Source: Rhizomucor pusillus | Lineage: Eukaryota > Mucoromycota > Mucoromycetes > Mucorales > Lichtheimiaceae | Direction of reading: 5' to 3' | DNA length: 64,000 nt | Assembly (NCBI GenBank): GCA_900175165.2 | Contig: FWWN02000174.1 | Span: 1 to 64,000, forward strand | Shown: in pieces, positions 42,780 through 57,427 of the stretch | Layout of the letters: each line of letters opens with the position of its first letter | How positions within the stretch are numbered: position 1 is the first letter of the stretch | The notes under the pieces: model-generated | Database searches by the model: none | The model's input: only the letters and a program-made list of their open reading frames with translations | Told to the model about the DNA's origin: nothing | Position numbers and translations under genes: made by a program

Positions 42780-43719
42780 TTATTGCATGGAATCATTGCT
42801 AGCTGATTTTTTTCTCTCTAAGGCATCAAGCAAATGGCGGCGTCGTTCTTCCGGTGTCAAATGATTAAGCTGCTCCACAGACATCTCCTCGTAATTGTTT
42901 TTGGCAGTTTCCGAAGTCGCCGAGGTCCCTTCTGATGCAGGACTAGCTGCAGATTTAGTTTGTTTCTCCAGTAATTTTCTGAAGAAAATTGTTTTAGAGA
43001 CATGCACAAGTCTTTTTCATCAATCGTTTCTATACATACTTCCTTGCTTGCAGTACCATGTATTCTTTCCGCTTCCGTAGCATCTCCTGTCGCTTTTGAG
43101 CATCCGTCTCCCATACTTTGGGGGGCTCGACCAAATCCTCTCCATCACGGCTTTCGTCGATGTGGTATCTCTTCAACAAATTACTATAGGTAGGTGTTTT
43201 CTGCGTTGCAGTTGAGGAAGACGACGTATTACTGCTTTGCGATTGTGTGGCAGGAGGCGAGGGCTGGAAACAATGCATCTCGTTAGAAAGTCATATATAT
43301 TGGGATAATGGAAAAATAAAAGAGATTATACCATGGGAAGTCCACCGTCTCTCAGAGCATTATCGATAGTAGCCTCGACCGAACCCGTGCGTTGTAGATC
43401 GGCTATGATTGCAGCTTGTGGAATGTCCGGGAACACAGCTCTGACCATTTCAACCTGCAGGAACCTGTCAAGTTATTGCTTCCTCGGAGCAGGCATTCGT
43501 ATATTCCTATACTTGCCATCTGAGGTGTCGCGCGATGCTGAGGTCGACGCTGTTGTGCACGATGCTGGTTCTGATTGTTAGCAGAGCCCTGTTGCGGACC
43601 ACCTACGGATTGTTTAGTATAAATGCCAACGTCTTTTCGTAAGCACGCGCACCTAACATCCAACGCAGCGCAACAAGAATCAGAAACACTGCAGCTAGTA
43701 TTGAGACACTGTCATTCAT
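42780..43719 (-). CDS. CUE1: CUE-domain ER membrane protein recruiting a ubiquitin-conjugating enzyme
   Basis: Five exons: 43719-43653, 43602-43517, 43454-43332, 43263-43040, 42978-42780, giving 232 residues. An N-terminal membrane anchor (SVSILAAVFLILVALRW) is followed by a CUE domain (MVEMVRAVFPDIPQAAI, GSVEATIDNAL). Near the C-terminus is a charged helix matching the U7BR that activates Ubc7 (VWETDAQKRQEMLRKRKEYM). This order is that of Cue1, which tethers Ubc7 at the ER for ER-associated degradation. Intron 2 begins GCAAGT, a GC-AG intron; the sequence across it (ATPQM then VEMVRAVF) supports the call. The gene converges on the THUMP methyltransferase gene with 282 bases between stops. 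Confidence 0.87.
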
Positions 43720-44437
43720 TGTTTCTAAAGCATGAAGTCGGTCCAAGCTGGGTACACCCTGAAAGTTCTGGTTTGCGGAAAGTGGGCACCGATTTGGAGC
43801 ACGTGACTGAGCGGTTCTCTCGAAATCAGCAGCACAAGCACTCTGATCTTGAAGATTCTTCGCTGACAAACTAGCAATATGGAACTATACAACCCTCAAA
43901 ATTTGATAGAGCCATTCAATGTACTAAATAAGGTTCACTTACATATGTCGGAATAGCCTACATATCCTTAGATTCAGTTTATACAGTCAGGTTTCTGAAT
44001 ATACCAACTCGAAGCATCATACGCTTAGAGCCGGATCTTACACTTTGGTTTTCTCTTGCTCGGAATCCATATCTCAGTACTATCTAGACAGGGTAATAGC
44101 TAATAGCGGCTCTTCGATGTCGTACGCATCGACGTTCCAGCCTCCAACTTTCAACAGCTCTGGAATAAAAACTTCCTTCGAGCCAATGTTACATACTCGG
44201 CTGTTTTGTTATTTAATATACGCCGGGGACACCTATACATACTGAGCGAATGGTCACTCATATAAGAAAGATGTGAGATATTGTATTGAAACATTAAAGG
44301 TCTCTATATGCATACGGTAATTGTGCCCGAGCCCGACATAGCAACAGTCAAAGTTCTTGCAACGTTGTACAAAGCTACGTGAAAATTGCATACTCCATTA
44401 GGAGAAAATATAACAGGATCGTTCACGACTCTTTCTC
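43720..44437. other. Divergent intergenic region, CUE1 / IML2
   Basis: These 718 bases lie between two divergent start codons and hold both promoters. No coding sequence or known site identified. Confidence 0.4.
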
Positions 44438-47224
44438 ATGGCTGATATATTGCAAGCAAAGGATAGTGAAGAGTTTAAGGACTGTGTAGACGAGGATACG
44501 AGCGTTTCCACATTTGTAACTGACGAACCTCGGACCAAGCCTGAGCTCGATGAAGCATCTCTCGATCAACTTCATGAGCTTTCACTTTCGGACAAGGATG
44601 GGCAGATCCACCCATCATTGCAACTCGTCTCGACAGCCTTGATGCAAGGATACATTTCCTCGGAGCTTACGGACGTCGTTCCTGTTCCAAAAGTTAACAA
44701 GAAACCAGAAACCAGCAAAGACGACACAGCGAAGCAGATCGTCGGCGAGTCTAAAAATGCAAATACTATCATTATAAATGCCGTCGACCTAAAGTCAATT
44801 GGAGAAAACACACTGAAGCCCAGGGAACAGGAGAAAGAAGGCAAGGATTGATCAACGCAGAAAGACACGGAGAGCAATTGCAGATGATCCTAACTGACAC
44901 TTGCCGTACACAGACGAGGCAGTACTTACAGGTCTCAGGCACCTTTTCAACAATCGATTCATGAGCGCCAAATCATTGTTTGAGCAACGAGCAGATCGGT
45001 AACTAGCGTTTCTGATAGAAAGAGATCAACCATAATTTACTCACACGGAAACAGCGATCCACTGTATGCATTAGCACTCAGCTCCATGGCCTTTTTGAAA
45101 GGTGAGTATAAACGAATCATAACGGAGGAAACCTGTACAAATGCTTAATTTCTAATTAGCGGTTATGGTAATTAAGACAAAGGAACACCAAGCAATTGGT
45201 CTCGTAACACATGGAAACTGAGTGGAAATATATGTTAGACATCCAATGAGCAGGACAGTGCAATGGCGCTGAACGTTCTCAATACCACTTTCAGCATTGC
45301 AAAAGCACAAATTGATGCCGCCAAAAAGACATCCAAAGTTTCCGGATACTTCTCTGGCTATTACAATTATCTGAAACGAGACAAAAACCAAAACAACCAA
45401 AGCAATCCTCCATCTAACGGTGTATTGCGTGCACACGTCGTGAAAGCCGAATGCTGTCTATTAATCGCAGTGCTACAACTACTTCAAGAATCTATCATGG
45501 GCTACATCAAGTGCGGACTAAATTTGCGTAGAGGTAACATGGCTGTGCAGGTGAAAAAGATTGAAAGATCTAATCTAATATATGATGGCACTCTATAAGC
45601 CTACAGTAGCTATAATTTTGTGTGGCAAAAGTACAAGGCCCTGGAATCCAATCATGCAGCTTTTATGGACAGTGATACCGTGTCAGGCGTTCAATTTGGG
45701 TAGGACACTTGAAGTTTTTATCTACCCTTACTACGCCTACTCACAACCCTGATGTGATAGTATCGGCTCAGTTCACCTTGTGCTCTCTGCACTGCCAGCG
45801 AAAATATTGAAAGCTATCTCCGCATTTGGATGGAAGCCTGATAAACAGCTTGGATTTAGTCTACTTAACATCTGCGTTGAATCTAAGCGCGTACGCTCGC
45901 CTATGGCGACTGTCATGTACGTCTACAAAACTATGACGCGTCCATACGGTTAACTCACCTTTTGGTTGTAGGTTGCTCGCTTACTACTCAGCAGCAATGT
46001 CGTTTGCTCCGCAGATCCTCTGCGATGCTTATACCAAGACAGCCATGGAGGTAAAGATTATGCTGTGTAACAGCAGGTCACCCAAAATATCTAAACAGCA
46101 GTGACTTTAGACACTTCTCGAGGCACAGCGCTGCTACCCAAATGCAGCTCTGTATCTGTTCTTTGCAGGTCGAATCTCTCGGTTAGGGTTGGATCTTCCA
46201 CTTTCAACGCAGTCCTATCTATATGCAGCGGAAATGACGAAGAATGACTGGGCCGAAATCCCAGTTGCCAATGCTTGTAAATACGAGATTGCTGTTAATC
46301 ACATGATCACCGGTAATTGGGAACAGGCTGCATCAACTTTTGAGCATCTCTACCAACAGAAATACTGGTCCGCCGCGTTCTGCAAGTACATGCAAGGCGC
46401 CTGCTTAGAAATGATGGGAAATAGGACAGATGCTATTTTGGCTTTCGCAGAAGTTCCGTCTTTAGTCGTGAAGAAACTTGGCGGGCGTATGTCAGATATC
46501 GAGACATATGTTCTACGCAAAGTTCAGACGTTCCAAGGAAGCGGCTATCAGGACCTGGACTTTTACACCCCAGCATTGGAGTTTATGTGTATTTGGAATC
46601 TTTTGCATTATATGGACAAGGCAAAACTGGAGGAATCTCGCAAAAAGGTTGAGCAAGCCTTATCAGCTGTTGCTGCTAGAGAGAAGGAAGAGTATGATAT
46701 TCGCTCACAGGAACTCGCCCCGGAAACCCCACCCCCTGATCATTTCGATAAGCGCGCCGCTCTGTTTTTGATCAAGGCAGCGCTGCAAAATGCTGTCGGT
46801 GTAGCCGCCGACAACACAGTAATTCTAAATTGGATAATTGACCACAAGGAATCTTTCTCCAGCGATCCTTGGGTGATACCATATGCATTTTGGTAAGTTT
46901 GTTTAGCTGCTGCAACTTTGCATTATTCCTAATACTTGCACATGTTGATAGGGAGGCTGGAGTTACTTGTTGGCAGGCAGGCCTAAAGAACAGAAGCTAT
47001 CACCTCTGGAATTTGGCCCTCGGACACTCGTCTTATGATTTTGAATATAGATTGGCTGTAGTAAGTTGTCATATACCATGGGAAGCAATTTGTGGATATC
47101 TAACTTTGCGTTTTAGCGCCTCAATCTAGCTCTTTCTTACGCTGAAGAGCAAGGGTTCTCGGATCCTATTCCACAGCCAACGGATGATAAAAAGCGCTTC
47201 TCTATATCTCTTTCGCCTAAATAG
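44438..47224 (+). CDS. IML2: IML2/TTC39-type TPR protein, lipid-droplet clearance
   Basis: Eleven exons are proposed: 44438-44840, 44914-44998, 45055-45101, 45160-45203, 45254-45533, 45600-45699, 45761-45916, 45972-46050, 46111-46892, 46952-47060, 47117-47224. They sum to 730 residues without a phase break. DEAVLTGLRHLFNNRFMSAK, DPLYALALSSMAFLKA, GVQFGIGSVHLVLSALPAKI and LLEAQRCYPNAALYLFFAGR are typical of the IML2/TTC39 family (helical, TPR-like), which in yeast helps clear inclusion bodies with lipid droplets. The first 134 residues are acidic and family-atypical. They connect through a GC-AG intron (GCAAGG...CAG) and could instead be a separate small gene ending at 44851. The rest is solid. 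Confidence 0.83.
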
Positions 47225-48709
<1,485 letters not shown>

Positions 48710-49127
48710 ATTCCATTTAGAAAAGATATAGCCATGCTCAAATTGACTTATAATACCATTACATTGTGCGACTTGAAAAGATTCAGAGTTAAATTACATA
48801 GAAAGAAACATACAAGGGAAGAGAACAGAGGAACGGTAAAAACGATAGAATACCCGAACATTCGTGATGAAAAACAAAAAGCATCATGTTACGTATACTT
48901 TGACCCCTTCCTGCATCCAGGCGATCTGGCGTTTCGACTACTCACGACCGTTTGCAAAATTCACTTTTGGTTTAGGGCGTTTGTCATGCTTTGAGGAATG
49001 ACTTTTTTCGAGAATTGCTCAGGTGCGGGAGCCGTAGTCAATAGGCAGAATGTCCAAAGCTTAGCCGGAATCCCCGCCAGATACATTTGCAGTGTGCTTT
49101 GACAGAAACCTTTCAGCAGACAATCAC
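48710..49127. other. Spacer between DPM1 and THOC5
   Basis: About 420 bases between two plus-strand genes. No gene or repeat recognised. Confidence 0.4.
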
Positions 49128-50108
49128 ATGGCGTTCGCAGCCCCGGAGCCCTCAACAATACAAGAAGCATCTGAAGCTGTAGAACATGTACAAAAATTGC
49201 TACTTTCATTGCTAGAGCAGAAAGCATCGGTACAAGATCTAAACCGTATAGTTTAACCATTGTCAATCGCGCGCTAACTGCACTTGGACGAACAGGATTC
49301 GCTACCGGACGATCCAATCGATAGTGAGGAGGGGATGGCGTTAATGGAGGCAATCGATGACCTCGTAGATTTGCACTCTAAAGGCTTTAGAAATACGCGT
49401 GATAGCAAACAAAATACAGCAAATGCGAAGAATGTCATGGATACCGCTTGGCTCTCACTACAAAATGTGATGTATGAAAAACGACATCTTCTAGACGATA
49501 TTGTCAACTGCCGTGCGTTCAGGTAGATCAAAGAATGTGATGTCAACTTTAACCACTGTTGTAGATTGACGCTTCCAGCATAGATCTGTATATCAGGATA
49601 TTGATCTTGTTCCTCTTGACGAATTTCGGTCACGTGCACCCGCCGAATACTTGCAAAGTGAAGATGATCCTCACATGTTATTGATTAATCGCTTAAAGTT
49701 CGAATTCGACGAACGCACAAGGTAAAAAAGAAAAAAAAGAAATGTATAAATGCACAAAGCGCAAATACTAATTATCCATCCAGATTAAAAGAGGAGCAGG
49801 ACCGATTGGAAGAGGAGCGAATCAAGTTAATACGCGAGAATCGTAAAGCACAGGAACGAATTGACCGTTTTGACAAAATGTTAGATGACTTTGTGGAGGT
49901 AGTGCATATAGTTCCTGTTCTGCGATGCTTGTAACTCACAGTTACTCTCATTTGACAGGCATCGCGGCCGTTACAAGATGCTCTGGATGAAGAGAGAAGA
50001 AGAGAAGAGGAGCTGTCTGCGGCAGTACCAATGGAAACAGATTCAAAACCTTCACCTTCCCCACCACCACCATCTTCAACAACCGCACCCATGGAAACCG
50101 ATGATTAA
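49128..50108 (+). CDS. THOC5: THO complex subunit 5 (short fungal form)
   Basis: Five exons (49128-49229, 49296-49522, 49584-49721, 49784-49898, 49959-50108) give 243 residues. Diagnostic stretches of THOC5/FMIP are LQNVMYEKRHLLDDIVNCRA and YQDIDLVPLDEFRS, followed by a coiled coil (LKEEQDRLEEERIKLIRENR, then KAQERIDRFDKMLDDF). The THO complex couples transcription elongation to mRNA export. The protein ends in a Pro- and Met-rich acidic tail (VPMETDSKPSPSPPPPS) and lacks the long C-terminal half of animal THOC5. The stop lies 56 bases from the stop of the convergent PWP2 gene. Confidence 0.88.
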
Positions 50109-50164
50109 TTATAATTAAATGCAAAGAAGGCATATAAATAATGGTTGTTTGGGTTTAATCATTA

Positions 50165-53140
50165 TTATTGTTGGACGATTTGACGCTGTTTTAACAAGAA
50201 TTGCAGTGTATATGTGTTGTTCTCGCATCTATCATATGAAATTCAGCGTCAGTCTTTCCATTGCCAAACTTTTGCATGCTATACTTACAATGCTGATATA
50301 TCGTCGCGGATTCGACTGACGCCTTTGTGTAAGGCACGGAATACCGGTTGAAACTCGCCCCGATTGTTTTTAAGATATCCACCGTGGCTAGTCATTACAC
50401 TGACTACCCACCGTAAATGGAATTCGATGTGCGGACTGGATTCCATGTGAACACCAATGTAGTGCAGCAGTCTGCTTAGGTATTTTTCTGGCAGCGAGCG
50501 AGCTACCAATTCGACAGATTCCGGAGGTATTCCTTCAAAGACTGTGCGCAGTACAGTCTTTTCGTTGAGACGGAAAGCCATGCACAAAGCTTTGAGGTAG
50601 TCTTTCTCGTCAAACGCCTCTTGCACTGTATCCGGAGTGATATCAATCTCAAGGTCGAAAGGATCAAAAAGAATCGTGTCATCAAGTGAGTACAGTAATA
50701 GACCGTCGGTCGTTGCTGCGGCCCATGCCCGTCCTGTCGGTGAAAATCGCACTGCCATGGAACGCGCCTCTGGTCGTGTTCGTCGTACAGACAAATCTCC
50801 AGACTGTGCACCCGGCAAAGTGTTGTCCAGACGATCTTCCAGATCGGATCCTTCGTCGACATCCATCAACTCTTTGCTGCCGAATTCAGTCATATTTTTT
50901 GAGTTTAGTATTTCCTGGGTACCGTCCAGCGATAGATTCTTTGATATTTGGAATTTCTTGATGAGAACTTTGGTGTTTATGTCGTATATACAGATATATT
51001 TGCTTGTACCGCCACCAATAATGCAAGTGCCGTCAGCTGTGTAGCAAAGAGAGTTGAAAGCTTTACCAGATGCTGCGTTATCTGCTGTCGTCCGGTCTGT
51101 CTGCTTTCGTCCTCCCGAAATATCTTTGCGACCCTCAATCGATCCCAATTGCTTTCCGTTTTCCACTTCCCAGAATGATATTTGTCCGTCTAAAGTGGCT
51201 GCTGCGAGTTCTTGGCCATTAGGATGGAAGGCAACTGCAAGTACTTCGGTTTGGTGCGGGAACACTTCAATGTGCTTGTTGCGACCAAACACATCCCAGG
51301 TTCGTACCGACCGGTCCCAGCTACCGCTAATAAGCATCATACCGCTGGATGAAAACGCGAGAGAGCTGACAGGTCCTTCGTGACCGGCCAAAATATCCAA
51401 GAGTTTGCCTGTCTGAACACTCCAAACGAAAATCTCGAACGTATCCATGGTGCCGGCGCAAACGATCTCGCCGCTGGGATCAACCGCTAAACTCGTGAAC
51501 TGGACAGGATTCGGACTGGTAAAGGTCCTGAAATTACGATAGCGTATCAAATCGAAGGCTCTAACGGTACCATCCAAACTGGCAGAAAAGAGCACCTGAC
51601 CCTGCTTGGCGAACTCGACTGCACTGACACCGCTGCTGTGATCTGTAAACGTAACGAAACAAAAGCCGGATGTTGTGTTCCATACTTTGACTTTGCCGTC
51701 TTCGCCGCCAGTTGCAATTGTTTGACCATCTGAAGAGTACGAAATCGAGGTCATGTCGTAAAAGTGGCCTTGTTGCTTCAAAACATAAGTCTCAGATTGC
51801 CATTCCCAAACCAAAAGTTGGCCAAGTTTTGCAGAGCCAAATGCAAGCCATTCTCCACTCTGATTAATCGCCACCGTATCAATTTTGTATTGTGAAATGC
51901 TATGAATGCCAGAAAAGATATCAATATCTGTTCAATCCAGACTTCTTTTCTTTTCTCAAATACCTTAATGTATGAATGTTGGTAAAGGATGGAAGCTCGT
52001 AAAGTCCAAAGACACCACTCGAAAATCCAACAACAAGCAATTTGCTTGGTGCAAAGTATGTACAAGACTTGACTTTGGATTGGTTGAAATAATGCTTAGC
52101 ATGAACACGCCAGCGCAAACGTCGTGCAGGATCATCTTGATCCAGCTCCATCTCGTCGTCTGAATCTGTTACAAGCGATTGGTATCGCCAGTCGATGAGT
52201 GTACCGTCTTTACTGACTGTAAAGATCTAGCAGCATGTAATGTAAGCATCGATAATATACTAATCCGATGTACCATGTCGACATACCGTCTTCATATCGT
52301 CTGTAAACCAAGCGCCAAGTACAGCTGATCTATGACTGGCAAGCGTAACCGGGACAAAGCCTTCTGGAGCTTTCAAAGCATATATCCGAGCAGTCATATC
52401 TCGAGAGGTCGTGAGTATATAGCTATTAATTAGAGTTAGACACATGTGAACAACTGCATACATCACGCATTTAAGTCCTACTTTGAATCGGGGCTCCAGC
52501 TAATGGTCAGTATTTCATCGAAATGTCCAGTAAATGTTCGGTAAAGAACGAAAGGTGCAAACTCCTTTGTAAATCCAGGTGCTTTCCAGATCTGCAGATT
52601 GTTTCCGTGATTCACAGCTATCCAGCGCGCGTCAGGACTGAATTGGATAGCTCTAACTTTCTCCTTAAAGTTGAAGTGATTCAATACCACTCGTCTAGGC
52701 AAATTGATCAAAAGTGCACGGCCATCTGTAAGCGTAGTTGTGAGACCTCGATTGTGTTCTACAGTCAGTATAATCCTAGATACTAACCCTGGTCGACTGT
52801 GATGAGAAGGGTGGCCTTTGGTGATAGGGCAATCCGTTCAATATTTTTGTTCATCTCAATAGGCAAGGTCGAAGATTTGTTGCTGTGAATAATAATCATT
52901 GTCAGATTGATATTCTCGCTGCAGGTTTTGTAAATCACCAGATACTCACTTTACAAGATCAAAGATCGATACTCGATTCCCTACCGGGCTAAGGATCGAG
53001 TTGCCGTCTGGCATAAAGACGAGATTCCCGGCAGTGTAGACAGTGCCACATAAGTTTGAAAACTAAAACAATCACCTGTAAGAGCTGCAATGCTAAGCAT
53101 TGCCACAATGCTTGCACTGTACCTTAAAAGACGATTTCAT
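50165..53140 (-). CDS. PWP2: Periodic tryptophan protein 2, WD-repeat subunit of the small-subunit processome
   Basis: Eight minus-strand exons: 53140-53123, 53062-52950, 52882-52788, 52725-52482, 52422-52287, 52226-51964, 51899-50289, 50228-50165. All phases agree, giving 847 residues. It begins MKSSFKFSNLCGTVYTAGNL and runs through two WD40 propellers (for example FTGHFDEILTISWSPDS, LAGHEGPVSSLAFSSSG). It ends in the PWP2-specific helical domain (DEKDYLKALCMAFRLNE) and final CENNTYTLQFLLKQ. The last short exon was added because this ending is conserved in the family; without it the reading stops at ISAL. Pwp2 (Utp1) is an early UTP-B component needed for 18S rRNA maturation in the nucleolus. 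Confidence 0.94.
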
Positions 53141-53798
53141 GTTCAAATTTTCTTACGATCGGATCGGACGATCGCAACTTTGCCGGGAGATCAAGTAAGA
53201 AAAAAAAAGTGGTAATTCTGGCGCCGCCGCCACCAAGTTAATTTTTCTGGACACGCTGGATGGAATTTTTTTTTCATGCATTTCTTCAGGAAATAGCGCT
53301 GGAAACAGGAACCAAGTTACAAAAAGCAGATTATCTAACATTCCACGATACCTTTGCTATGACAGCACCTGTCCTACCAGTATAAAGGGCATAATATGTT
53401 TTCCATGCTCCTCACGGTATCGAAAATTAGGGCGACAATACAGAGGGGCAGTGAAAATGATAGATCTCGAAACTTTCAAATATCGAATGGATCGATGCTA
53501 TGGATACCAATGGGATCAACCTCTCCAAAGTCAAAAGAAAATATCCTTCCACTATGAAGCAATTGAGTTAACAATTCCTTCTCACAAAGGAGTCCAGAAT
53601 GAATGATATAGAGTGCAAGAGCTACTCCAGGATATTATATCTGAAGCACTATTTCCAAAGATGCAGAGAAGGTAATGGTATCTGGGATATCGTTTTGTAA
53701 GGTCGTATCTTATGGGATTCTCGATTTCCCGTCAAACAAAAGCGGATCGGTAAAACAGCGGGGCCTACCATACGTTTGCTTCTTCCGCACACCTTGCA
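53141..53798. other. Divergent intergenic region, PWP2 / methyltransferase
   Basis: These 658 bases between divergent start codons hold both promoters. A poly-A/T stretch lies near 53,190-53,270. No gene. Confidence 0.4.
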
Positions 53799-55273
53799 AT
53801 GCCCTTTGGGAAGGGATGCACAAGCTCGCGAAGCATCATTAGCGGCCGTGCCAAAACGTAAATGTAAAGATTCACTAGCATTCTATGGCATGCTAAAGCT
53901 CTATGCTTTACTTGTAGTACAATACAACCGAGACCAACCGCGGCAGAGGAAGGCCCCGCTGAACCAAAGTTCCCTATTGCTCTATACGAAAACGTCGAAG
54001 GCCGCAATTTCCAACCTGATAAGTCTGGAAATCAGCATCATTTCCTTCCTTGCGACGATGAAGAATTCGAGAGACTGCAAGTGAATTATTGGATATTCAG
54101 GTAAAACCTAAATCATCCGATGTCCCATCAAATAGTCTGTGTGAGCTCAACGATTCGCAGATCCTTATTTGGCAGGTACGGATGCTTCGTCCTTGCAAAG
54201 TGTGATAAAGGTCTCTTTATAATCTGAATACCAGGATTTTTTTTGCGCCTGTTCAACCGATACTTGAAAAGGGTGCTAAAGTACTTTTAGTCGGGTAAGT
54301 CGTAGGAGTATATATTTGTGCATCTATATATCTTACCAATATGTGGCTGGCCAAAGATGCGGTCCAGGCTTCTGGTTACGTGTAAGAGTTGTTTGGAATG
54401 AGGCTTCAAAAAGTACAAGCAATTAACGATTTGCAGGAAATGGCTGAAGCATACCCCAAATCGCACTTCACTGGTATTGATGCGATTATATACCCCATCA
54501 GGTAAGCGTTGTGACACTGGCATCTTATACGTATGATAGCTTGACTAAGTCATATATTGTTGCAACAGCATGTTGCCAAAGAATTGCCACGTCCGCGTTG
54601 CTGTCGCACCCGAAGGTCTGCCTTTCAAAGACAATTCTTTCGATTTTGTTGTACAACACGATATGGCCATTCGGTATACACGGACGCAATGGGACGAAGC
54701 CTTAAAAGAGTTAGTGCGGGTAACTAAACCGAACGGCTATTTGGAATTCGGTACGTTGGAATTTTCTGTAGTATTCAGGCCAAATACTTAAAAAGTTTTC
54801 TTCAACGTAGTGGAACAAAGTTATCAGATGCAGGATAACGGGCCAAATACTTCGATATGGATGATGCGATGTATGTATATATATGTACTTTTCAAATGCA
54901 CGCGAAAATCCTGAATTCTAATCATTATACATTAGTAACGGTGTCGTTACAGACCCGAAATATAATGATGAAGATAGCGCCTCAACTGCACGATATGCTT
55001 CAAGAAACTGGTTTGGTCACAGACATCGAATATTCTCACCGATCTCTGCCTGTTGGATGGCTTGGCAAGCTCGGCGACGTAGCTCTTGATGCGATGGAGC
55101 GACTTTTTGATTCCATGAAACCGCGGCTTTGCGAAGATTGGTCAATGACAAAAGAAAAGTACGACAAAATGATGCAGACAGCCACGAAAGAATGCCGCGA
55201 ATTTCAGAGTTGGACGAATATCCATTATATCTATGGCAGAAAATTCGACAGTGGTAACCCGGCATCAAAGTAA
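53799..55273 (+). CDS. SAM-dependent methyltransferase (class I, UbiE/Methyltransf_25-like)
   Basis: Nine exons: 53799-53857, 53918-54100, 54161-54175, 54235-54294, 54357-54381, 54437-54501, 54569-54750, 54811-54870, 54936-55273, giving 328 residues in continuous phase. Motif I is split across introns (GAKVLLVG then CGPGFWL). EMAEAYPKSHFTGIDA, APEGLPFKDNSFDFVVQHDM and ELVRVTKPNGYLEFVEQS are standard class I methyltransferase blocks. The family is widespread and duplicated in Mucorales-type fungi; substrate unknown. Exon 3 is only 15 bases. The start ATG 53799 gives a basic, Ser-rich lead joining in phase to the conserved YENVEGR region, but a more 5' start cannot be excluded. Confidence 0.82.
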
Positions 55274-56415
55274 TAAGAGCCATTTTTTTAGCAAGAATCT
55301 ATTATCATAATCATACAAATGCAAGCATAGATGTATACTTTGGGATGTTGTTAGAGAATGAATACATCAAATGGTCGTCATTTCCACCTTCCGTAGCCCG
55401 TGCTACTTTTTTTTACATCTTTTACTGACATATGTCCATATACATGCAAACGTAATATTGGTTTTGCAACGAATAATGGATTTTGATTTCCTTATCCGCC
55501 TCCAATTCTCGTTCGGGGCCTGCCGTTCTCCCGAGGAGAAATCATAGATTGTATGTAATATACAGTTTGCTTTTCTTATGATGGAGCAGATCAGCTAGAT
55601 AAGCTATGCGTACTGATCTCTCCTAGTATGTCAACCCTTGGTATGTATTAGCATCACCAAATACGTGCGTACCACTGATTTTTGGCTAGCAAGTGCCACA
55701 TTCTCGAGTCAAGTTTAGGCCATAAGTTGCATATTCACGTTGTTTCCCTATGCAAATAACCATAAAAATCAAAGCAAACAAAAATAAAAGAAACTATGTA
55801 ATTACCACTGGGCTTTCTCCTTATAGCATTCGAAATACATGAAGACGACGGGCCGTAGATAATCCTGCAATGCCAAACGTCCAATATGCAACAATCCAGG
55901 TTCTAGTAATTTCCATGACGTATCAGTCCGGCTGTAGACAATGAACCTTGTAACAACAAACAGTAAGGTCTTAATATCAGTCATCGCTGTGCTATACGTC
56001 TGATCGACTACGTGAACAATCAATGGAATACTAAAGACATACAAATAGTCCCATCATAACTGATAACGAGGTGAAAAGACATGTGTGAAAACAAGGAAAC
56101 TTCCCATCGCTGTTTATGCAAGCTTGTTGACCGAGTTTCCGGTGTCGTCTGCACACACAACCGCGAGCCACGAATTAGACTATGTGCTGCACGGACAACA
56201 AATATTGTTACATAGCATAGCTTCCTATCAATGGCCGAAAATTGATGTGGTGTTTGTGCATGCAGAATGTTTACTGGCAGCCAGGCAGGCGCAGACAGCA
56301 CACGAGTCCACATGATGTGAAAACCTCCCGAAATTCTCACCCCAGATCCTTCTTCTTTTCTCCCTGTATTTTTCTTTTTCCTTCTTCACAGACACGCAGC
56401 AAAAGCAACTCCAGC
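55274..56415. other. Spacer of 1.1 kb, no gene recognised
   Basis: Several short readings on both strands (for example 55802-56044 minus, 56085-56315 plus) have no protein-like pattern. An unannotated noncoding RNA cannot be excluded. Confidence 0.35.
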
Positions 56416-56879
56416 ATGACACGAACAAAGGATAAATCCTGGGCTATGCGCCACGAAAAGCATCTCGCCAGGTATGTAGAGGCTAGAGTGAAAAATGCTT
56501 CTGGTTTTTGACAACCCATTTTAAATGGTTGACTGTTCACACCCTAGAAACGGGCTGAGTGACATTCGCGGCGCTCCCAAGAAAGCCGGCGCTGGTTTCG
56601 CAAACTGGGGAAGTCTTGAAGAACAGATTGCCGATATGCAACAGCAGTAAGTCATAAGCTCTCCTTTGGTGTTGAATGACCATATTCCTGAATTTCCATA
56701 CGTATCTTCCAGGTCTTTGACAGATCCTGTTCTCGAAAGTGCTAGCCCGACTAGAGACAGCAAATTGCAGGTAAGACAAACCCGACTCTAGGTTTGAGAT
56801 GTTCAAGACTTAACACTTGTCTTGTCTCCGCAAGCTCGTCGATGAGGAAGCCTTCTACACTATCCTTCGCCGCGAATAG
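56416..56879 (+). CDS. Small Stf2/Tma10-like protein
   Basis: Four exons (56416-56471, 56548-56646, 56713-56770, 56835-56879) give 85 residues. It starts MTRTKDKSWAMRHEKHLARN and contains GLSDIRGAPKKAGAGFANWG then LEEQIADM, which follows the G-x-G-x-N-W-G pattern of Stf2/Tma10-type proteins (ATPase-stabilising and stress-tolerance factors, intrinsically disordered). Its length and charge fit that family. The match rests on a short motif, so it is tentative. It converges with VMA22. Confidence 0.68.
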
Positions 56880-57427
56880 GTAATATATCTGTTTCTCGCG
56901 TTTTCCAACCGTTAAGTTGCATTCTGACCAAATGTGCAACGCCAGTCTTTGGGCATTTTGACACCTGATTTTTTTTCCGAAACCATATGCATCTCTGTCT
57001 TAGCTTTTTCTTTCTCTGTTATTGCAGTATTGACTTGACAATAAAAACTCAGGCATAGTTTCTTCTCATTGCTGCTTATAATTAAGTACAACCCTCTAGA
57101 TGTAATTATCTGAATACACAGCTGGGAATCTGCATTGGTTTGGTCGGTTGAAATCACAATTTCTCGATTATCCAAAACCGATAGTCTCCAGAAGGCGCTG
57201 CATGTATTGATCTTGAAGAAAAGAAAATATACAATCAAGGATTCTACGCTTCGAAGTTGGGATGTTATGAATTGAACAGAGTGGGGATGTGTTTATGCGG
57301 CAAATGGGATGTCATGCGTTGGCGTCAAAACTAAGGATTATTTTCTGGGGTAATGTAACCAGGAACACGTGTACGGGAATGCTAGATCCTTTTACTGTAT
57401 TACTTTCTTCCTCTTTCGTCGTCGTCG
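56880..57427. other. Spacer between convergent Stf2-like gene and VMA22
   Basis: 3' untranslated sequence of both genes; nothing else seen. Confidence 0.4.
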
